Assembly (NCBI GenBank): GCA_029224465.1
Contig: JAQXUQ010000002.1
Coordinates: 62,001-126,000, forward strand
Direction: 5' to 3'
DNA from: Bacillota bacterium
GTDB lineage: Bacteria > Bacillota > Clostridia > Lachnospirales > Lachnospiraceae
Length of the DNA stretch: 64,000 bases
Below, piece after piece: positions 59,546 through 64,000 of the stretch (positions are counted from its first letter, which is position 1; every line of letters starts with the position of its first letter). The translations under genes and the position numbers were made by a program. A model generated the notes under the pieces. The model was given only the letters and a program-made list of their open reading frames with translations. It made no database searches and was not told the origin of the DNA.

Positions 59546-60808
59546 ATGGAAATCAAAGATCTGTTCGATACCGGCGGCGCGATTATGGACGCTGTAAACG
59601 ACGCCGTCTCTTCCAATGATTATTCTGCTCTTTCCGGTAAAATCCGCGATTCGCTGCAGGATGCCGCGGAAGCCATGAAGAACGCGGGAAAGGGTTTCGC
59701 TCCGGGCAGCGGCGCGAAGTCAGGCGATCCTTCGCAGCTGGAGAAAGAGAAGAAATACTGGCAGGACTATCAGTCCGCATGGTACATGCGCCATCCGGAG
59801 AGCGCTGCCGCAAATCCTTCCGCAAAGCCGAAGGAAGGCAGCACCTTTTTCCTCCGGAGCGGCATTTCCAGAAACAAAGGACTGATTCCTCTGATTCTCG
59901 GTGTTACCGGCGACATTCTCGGCGGATTCGGGATCCTCTCCTTTCTCGTGATCGGACTGCTCGCGACTGTTGCCGGAACCGGGTACGGGTTTGTTCTGGC
60001 CGGCTTTCTCTTCTACACGGCGCTTCTGGGTGCCGGCATCTTCGCGACCATCCGCGGCGTCACGACGCGCCGGCTTGTGAAGAAGTATTTCCGGTACGCG
60101 GAACTTGTCGGCGATCAGGAATATTTCCCGATTTCCGATCTGGCAAAACAAGTCTCCGCACCCGACGAACTCGTCCGGACGGACCTCTCGAAGATGATCC
60201 GCGCCGGTTACCTGAAAAACGCGCGTTTTGACAAACAGCAGAAGACGCTGATGCTGACCGATCATGTCTATGAGCTCTATCAGAACGCGGAGCAGGGCAG
60301 GATCGAAAGGGAGCAGGAAGCCGCAAAGGAAGATGAGCAGAAAGCGCACCAATACGATGACCTGCCCGAAGAAGCCGCGGCGATCATGAAGGACGGGGAT
60401 GAATATATCAGACGCGTCCGCGAGATTAACGATGTCATTCCGGACACCGATGAGATGAGCACGAAGCTCTACAAGATTGAAGATACCATGCGCGCGATTT
60501 TTACGCAGCTGCGGCGCGATCCGTCGGCGGCCTCCGGCCTCCGCCGTTTTATGAACTACTATCTGCCGACGATGATGAAGCTTCTGCATGCTTATGTGGA
60601 TCTGGACAGGCAGTCTGTACCGACCGAAAACGTACAGCAGACCAGACAGGAAATCCGGGACAGTCTGGATACGATTCAGACCGCTTACGACAAACTGTTC
60701 AACGATCTGTTTCAGAACAGGGCATGGGATATCCAGTCCGACATTTCGGTTATGAAGACCATGATGGCGCGGGACGGACTCGTTCCGCAGGAAGGGGAGA
60801 ATAAATGA
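59546..60808 (+). CDS. xpaC: XpaC-like protein (5-bromo-4-chloroindolyl phosphate hydrolysis family)
   Basis: Companion of TelA-type proteins; biochemical role unknown. The start MEIKDLFDTGGAIMDAVNDA (59546) follows GGGG by 10 bases. In 420 residues: soluble N-terminus (to about 100), two close membrane segments (LIPLILGVTGDILGGFGILS and FVLAGFLFYTALLGAGIFAT, about 112-165), a winged-helix-like stretch (FPISDLAKQVSAPDELVRTD) and a long helical C-terminus (RRFMNYYLPTMMKLLHAYVD). It overlaps telA by four bases (ATGA). Confidence 0.9.
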   Translation: MEIKDLFDTGGAIMDAVNDAVSSNDYSALSGKIRDSLQDAAEAMKNAGKGFAPGSGAKSGDPSQLEKEKKYWQDYQSAWYMRHPESAAANPSAKPKEGSTFFLRSGISRNKGLIPLILGVTGDILGGFGILSFLVIGLLATVAGTGYGFVLAGFLFYTALLGAGIFATIRGVTTRRLVKKYFRYAELVGDQEYFPISDLAKQVSAPDELVRTDLSKMIRAGYLKNARFDKQQKTLMLTDHVYELYQNAEQGRIEREQEAAKEDEQKAHQYDDLPEEAAAIMKDGDEYIRRVREINDVIPDTDEMSTKLYKIEDTMRAIFTQLRRDPSAASGLRRFMNYYLPTMMKLLHAYVDLDRQSVPTENVQQTRQEIRDSLDTIQTAYDKLFNDLFQNRAWDIQSDISVMKTMMARDGLVPQEGENK

Positions 60809-62010
60809 CGAATGATTTTTTCAGAGATTTTGACAAAGAGGCTCCGCAGACTCCGGTACTGACCTTCTCCGGCGCGCAGGACAGTGCTGCCGGTGCGGAG
60901 GACAGCCCCGCCGTAAAGGAGCAGGAAGCCGCGCAGCCGGCGCCTTCGAAAACCGCAGAAGACGCGATGGAAGAAGCCGGAAAACTGCTGACGCCGGAGG
61001 AACTTCAACAGGTGGATGCCTTCGCGGGCAAAATCGATCTGTCCGATTCCGCCGCCATCATGAACTACGGCGCTTCCACGCAGAAGAAGCTTGCCGATTT
61101 TTCCCAGTCCGCGCTCGACAATGTGCGCACGAAAGATATGGGAGAAACCGGGGAGATGATGACGCAGCTGATTACGCAGCTGCGCAATTTTGACGTCGAT
61201 AACGAAGAGAAGAAAGGTCTGTTCGGGCTCTTTAAGAAAGCGGACAACAGCCTCGCGGCGATGAAGGCGAAGTACAGCAAGGTCGAGACCAATGTCACAA
61301 CGATCTCGAATGAGCTTGAGAAGCATCAGGTCATGCTCCTGAAAGACATCGATGTGCTGGACCGGATGTACGAGCTGAATCTGCATTACTTCCGGGAACT
61401 GACCATGTACATTCTTGCCGGCAAAAAGAAGCTGCAGGCAGTCCGCGAAAACGATCTTCCGGCGCTTCAGAAAAAGGCTGCGGAAAGCGGCCTTGCGGAG
61501 GACGCGCAGGCCGCAAGGGATCTGAGCGCCCAGTGCGACCGCTTTGAAAAGAAGATTTATGACCTTGAACTCACGAGAACCGTCTCGATGCAGACGGCGC
61601 CGCAGATCCGCATGGTGCAGACCAGCGACACGGTTATGGCAGAGAAGATCCAGTCGACGATCGTAAATACGATCCCGCTCTGGAAGAATCAGATGGTGAT
61701 CTCGCTCGGCGTCGAACACGCGGCGCAGGCAGCCAGAGCTGAGCGCGAAGTCAATGACATGACGAATGAACTGTTAAAGAAAAACGCGGATGCGCTGAAG
61801 ACCGCAACGGTTGCCGCCGCGAAAGAATCCGAGCGGGGGATCATTGACATTGAAACACTTCGCCACACAAACGAAACGCTGATTTCCGCGATGGATGAAG
61901 TCATCGCGGTTCAGAAAGAAGGCAGACAGAAACGCCTCGCGGCGGAAAACGAGCTTGCGCAGATTGAGGATCAGCTGAAAAACAAGCTCCTCGAGGCAGC
62001 AAGAAACTGA
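60805..62010 (+). CDS. telA: TelA family toxic anion resistance protein
   Basis: Family linked to tellurite and other stress resistance; mechanism unknown. The 401 residues have an acidic N-terminus, then the long coiled-coil TelA domain (about 110-395), with GEMMTQLITQLRNFD, ELEKHQVMLLKDIDVLDRMY and QTSDTVMAEKIQSTIVNTIP, where the QSTIVNTIPLWKNQ segment is the family signature. Coupled to xpaC; this pairing is conserved in Bacillota. Followed by a strong terminator. Confidence 0.94.
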   Translation: MTNDFFRDFDKEAPQTPVLTFSGAQDSAAGAEDSPAVKEQEAAQPAPSKTAEDAMEEAGKLLTPEELQQVDAFAGKIDLSDSAAIMNYGASTQKKLADFSQSALDNVRTKDMGETGEMMTQLITQLRNFDVDNEEKKGLFGLFKKADNSLAAMKAKYSKVETNVTTISNELEKHQVMLLKDIDVLDRMYELNLHYFRELTMYILAGKKKLQAVRENDLPALQKKAAESGLAEDAQAARDLSAQCDRFEKKIYDLELTRTVSMQTAPQIRMVQTSDTVMAEKIQSTIVNTIPLWKNQMVISLGVEHAAQAARAEREVNDMTNELLKKNADALKTATVAAAKESERGIIDIETLRHTNETLISAMDEVIAVQKEGRQKRLAAENELAQIEDQLKNKLLEAARN

Positions 62011-62060
62011 TGCGGCAGGGCGGCTGCCGGCGTTCGGCTTGAAATTCCAATACTGCGAAA

Positions 62061-62091
62061 GGCCCGGCTGTCAATTCCTGTCAGCCGGGCC
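62061..62091. terminator. Terminator after telA
   Basis: GGCCCGGCTG (62061-62070) pairs perfectly with CAGCCGGGCC (62082-62091), followed on the + strand by TTCCCAATTT. The minus strand ends TTTCG, so it may also serve the convergent small gene. Confidence 0.8.
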
Positions 62092-62109
62092 TTCCCAATT
62101 TCTGTGCTA

Positions 62110-62295
62110 TTATTCGCTGTCCTGTTCTGCATGATCCGCACGCATTTCAGGGTGTTTTCGATAGAAGTCACCTGCTCTCTCCCGCCCCGTCGCACATCGC
62201 GGATGTTTCAGATGACAGTTAAACGCGCAGCCGCCGCAGTGCGGATCATCGAGCCCGAGAATCTTCCGGAGCACCCGGATCCAAAGCCTGCTCAT
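62110..62295 (-). CDS. Small cysteine-rich protein translationally coupled to the ZIP transporter
   Basis: A 61-residue protein of unknown function. The ATG overlaps the ZIP transporter stop by four bases (ATGA), the best evidence that it is real. After a basic start (MSRLWIRVLRKILGL) comes DDPHCGGCAFNCHLKHPRCA: four Cys in a C-X2-C-X3-C-X6-C pattern, flanked by His, then a charged tail (RKHPEMRADHAEQDSE). The spacing suits binding of a metal or an iron-sulfur cluster (inference). It ends 18 bases from the telA terminator. Confidence 0.7.
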   Translation of the reverse strand: MSRLWIRVLRKILGLDDPHCGGCAFNCHLKHPRCATGRERAGDFYRKHPEMRADHAEQDSE

Positions 62296-63068
62296 CCCAG
62301 TGCCACATCCAGAATCATCATCAGCGTAAAGCCGACCGCGAAGGCAACTGTTCCGAGGTTTGAATGTTTTCCCTCGGACATTTCCGGAATCAGCTCCTCG
62401 ACAACAACATACATCATGGCGCCGGCCGCAAAGCTCAAAAGATATGGAAGAACCGGCACAACAAATCCCGCCGCGAGTACGGTAATCAGCCCGGCAACCG
62501 GTTCCACCGCGCCGGACAGCATTCCGAGAACAAACGTCTTCGATTTCTTCATACCCTCGGCGCGAAGCGGCATGGATACAATCGCGCCTTCGGGGAAGTT
62601 CTGAATCGCGATGCCGATGGAGAGCGCAAGCGCGGATGCCATCGTGATATTACTCGTGCCGTACAGCCAGCCCGCAAAAACAACGCCGACCGCCATCCCC
62701 TCCGGAATGTTGTGCAGTGTGACCGCGAGGATCAGCTTGGTCGTCCTTTTCAGTCCGCTCTTCGGGCCCTCTTCTTCCTTGTCCATATGCATGTGCGGCG
62801 TAATGACATCCAGCAGAAGAAGGAATCCCATGCCGGTCAGAAAGCCGACCGCGGCGGGAACAAATGCGAACTTTCCCATCCCTTCGGATTCTGCAATCGC
62901 AGGAGCAAGGAGACTCCAGAAACTGGCCGCCACCATGACACCGGCCGCGAAACCGGTCAGCGATTTCTGCACCTTCTCCGAGAGCTGACCGCGAAGCAGA
63001 AATACCATGGCCGCTCCTGCAGTTGTTCCGATAAACGGGATTATGAGTCCTTTGAAGATATCCGGCAT
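62292..63068 (-). CDS. zupT: ZIP family divalent metal transporter
   Basis: Imports Zn(2+), Fe(2+) or Mn(2+). The 258 residues have eight membrane segments, a His-containing cytoplasmic loop (VITPHMHMDKEEEGPKSGLK) and the two ZIP metal-site helices: LAVTLHNIPEGMAVGVVFAG (about 114, HNIPEG) and IGIAIQNFPEGAIVSMPLRA (about 152, QNFPEG). GGAACGACTGAA precedes the ATG. It overlaps the small Cys-rich gene downstream. Confidence 0.94.
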   Translation of the reverse strand: MPDIFKGLIIPFIGTTAGAAMVFLLRGQLSEKVQKSLTGFAAGVMVAASFWSLLAPAIAESEGMGKFAFVPAAVGFLTGMGFLLLLDVITPHMHMDKEEEGPKSGLKRTTKLILAVTLHNIPEGMAVGVVFAGWLYGTSNITMASALALSIGIAIQNFPEGAIVSMPLRAEGMKKSKTFVLGMLSGAVEPVAGLITVLAAGFVVPVLPYLLSFAAGAMMYVVVEELIPEMSEGKHSNLGTVAFAVGFTLMMILDVALG

Positions 63069-63113
63069 TTCAGTCGTTCCTTTCTGTATGCAGCATATGC
63101 GGAGTCATATATT

Positions 63114-63335
63114 TCAGGCCGCCGCGCCGACGATCAGCGCGATCAGGCCGATGATCAGGATAATCGGCAGGACATAGACCGCAAGTCCGATTACACTGAT
63201 CGCGAGTACGGCAAGAATCAGCCAGCCGATTCCGCCGAGCAGCCAGCCGAGCAGCTTGCCTGTAATGTGGAATAGAAATCCTGTCAGTTTAAAAAGGATG
63301 ACGATAAATAAGATTGTTATCAGAATGGAAACCAT
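63114..63335 (-). CDS. Small hydrophobic membrane protein
   Basis: 73 residues, almost all hydrophobic: an N-terminal segment (MVSILITILFIVILFKLTGF), a Gly/Trp-rich turn (GKLLGWLLGGIGWLILAV) and a third hydrophobic stretch to the end. GAGGGACAATGC precedes the ATG. No family name assigned. It lies 45 bases upstream of zupT on the same strand; possible co-transcription. Confidence 0.65.
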   Translation of the reverse strand: MVSILITILFIVILFKLTGFLFHITGKLLGWLLGGIGWLILAVLAISVIGLAVYVLPIILIIGLIALIVGAAA

Positions 63336-63383
63336 GCATTGTCCCTCATTTCACAGGGTGGAAATCATGTGCTGCTCCTTCGT

Positions 63384-63740
63384 TTAGAAGATACAGGTAA
63401 TCAGTGTCAGGATTGCCAGCCCGCCCTGCATCAGAATGATTTTCGGATTGCTGGTCAGGCTTCCGTACAGCGCTACCATTACGATGTAGATCATGAGGAA
63501 GATCAGTGCTGCTTTGCTGGAAAAAGCAAATACCGCGACCAGAATCAGCACACTGATCAGCCCGTTGTATACGCCCTGGTTCTTGAAAAGCGTATTGACC
63601 GAATCCCGCTTCAATTCATCGACGGTCATGCCGAAAACCTTGGCGGTCTTATCCGACGCTGTCGCGAGCGTCTCCAGATAGAAAATATACAGAAACTCGA
63701 GTGCAACCAGCATGGCGAAAATTTTTGTAATCAGTGACAT
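63384..63740 (-). CDS. DUF1304 family membrane protein
   Basis: Unknown function. The start MSLITKIFAMLVALEFLYIF (63740) follows AAGGAG by 9 bases; the frame runs six codons upstream. The 118 residues have four membrane segments with the family pattern FYLETLATASDKTAKVFGM, LFKNQGVYNGLISVLI (NQGxYNG, about 62) and a C-terminal ILMQGGLAILTLI. Followed after 48 bases by the small hydrophobic gene. Confidence 0.9.
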   Translation of the reverse strand: MSLITKIFAMLVALEFLYIFYLETLATASDKTAKVFGMTVDELKRDSVNTLFKNQGVYNGLISVLILVAVFAFSSKAALIFLMIYIVMVALYGSLTSNPKIILMQGGLAILTLITCIF

Positions 63741-63933
63741 ATAAAAACACTCCTTCATATATTGAATAACCTGTAAGGCATATTATAGCCTGCAGCTGAT
63801 TCTTTTACAAATCACATCCGTGCATTGGTGCATTTTTCAAAAATGGTTTCTGCAATACTTCTCAGCCTCCGGGTTGTCTTCTGTGTACCGCCGGAACTTT
63901 ATGATGCCTGACGCATATAGCGGCCAGGCATAT

Positions 63934-63978
63934 AGAAAAAGCCGGTCCGCCATTCCTTCTACGGAACAGCGGGCCGGC
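63934..63978 (-). terminator. Terminator of a gene to the right of the window
   Basis: GCCGGTCCGC (63941-63950) pairs with GCGGGCCGGC (63969-63978, one G-T), and on the minus strand TTTTTCTATATG follows. It implies a minus-strand gene ending beyond base 64000. The 240 bases from 63759 show no other gene. Confidence 0.75.
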
Positions 63979-64000
63979 CATACGCGGTTCGCGTTACTTG

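Noticed and set aside
1-64000. tRNA, rRNA, known riboswitches, insertion sequences, prophage genes
   Set aside because: Reading the intergenic gaps I saw no cloverleaf, T-box, SAM, cobalamin or Mn riboswitch core, no transposase or integrase frame and no terminal inverted repeats. A covariance-model scan (Infernal/Rfam) would be decisive.

Overview
The window reads like the chromosome of an anaerobic, probably gut-associated butyrate-forming Bacillota, most likely Lachnospiraceae. Supporting features are a complete thl-crt-hbd-bcd-etfB-etfA operon, 2-hydroxyacyl-CoA dehydratase genes, a DUF4867/fucose-isomerase-type sugar cluster, a bile salt hydrolase, strong Shine-Dalgarno sites and a medium-high GC content with AT-rich promoters. 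The family assignment is inference; no rRNA or other marker gene is present. I found no prophage, IS element, CRISPR array, tRNA or rRNA.

Layout. 1-3.9 kb: a second thiolase cut by the left edge, then pdxK-ybaK-mtnA (minus strand). 3.9-10.1 kb: the butyryl-CoA operon, with a near-consensus promoter, a Rex-like operator just downstream of it and a strong terminator after etfA. 10.1-19.9 kb: hpf, a secreted NlpC/P60 hydrolase with SH3 domains, a PL22-like oligogalacturonide lyase, an orphan C39-like cysteine peptidase, a lipid/nucleotide operon (MFS - glycerophosphodiesterase - plsY - double Nudix) and trxB. 20-26.5 kb: an ABC.X4 (TrpXYZ-type) importer divergent from two 2-hydroxyacyl-CoA dehydratase-family genes; the second has its radical activator fused in frame, yet a normal ribosome site and ATG survive at the junction. 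26.6-31 kb: dinB, threonine aldolase, a membrane protein and a LysR regulator. 31-36.3 kb: a sugar cluster (FGGY kinase, fucose/arabinose-type isomerase, DUF4867) with a ROK regulator; a shared motif upstream of the kinase and of the regulator looks like the ROK operator. 36.3-46.6 kb: a TPR protein, an asymmetric heterodimeric ABC exporter, a MacAB-like export system and a small secreted protein. 46.6-59.4 kb: a long minus-strand run including Mn-dependent pyrophosphatase plus MntP, an AI-2E-family membrane protein, argC, phosphoglucomutase, a Lon-like AAA protein lacking the protease domain, YitT, RidA, bile salt hydrolase, a radical SAM protein and pgi. 59.5-64 kb: xpaC-telA, a ZIP transporter translationally coupled to a tiny cysteine-rich protein, and two small membrane proteins.

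The genes fit a fermentative anaerobe: acetyl-CoA is reduced to butyryl-CoA through Bcd-Etf under probable NADH/NAD (Rex) control, sugars enter through isomerase/kinase and pgi/pgm steps, and surface, bile and metal functions suit an intestinal habitat. The most unusual items are the dehydratase-activator fusion with an internal start, the protease-less Lon-like ATPase with an altered Walker B, the double Nudix protein with a degenerate second box, the coupled Cys-rich mini-protein, and several short repeat clusters in intergenic DNA.
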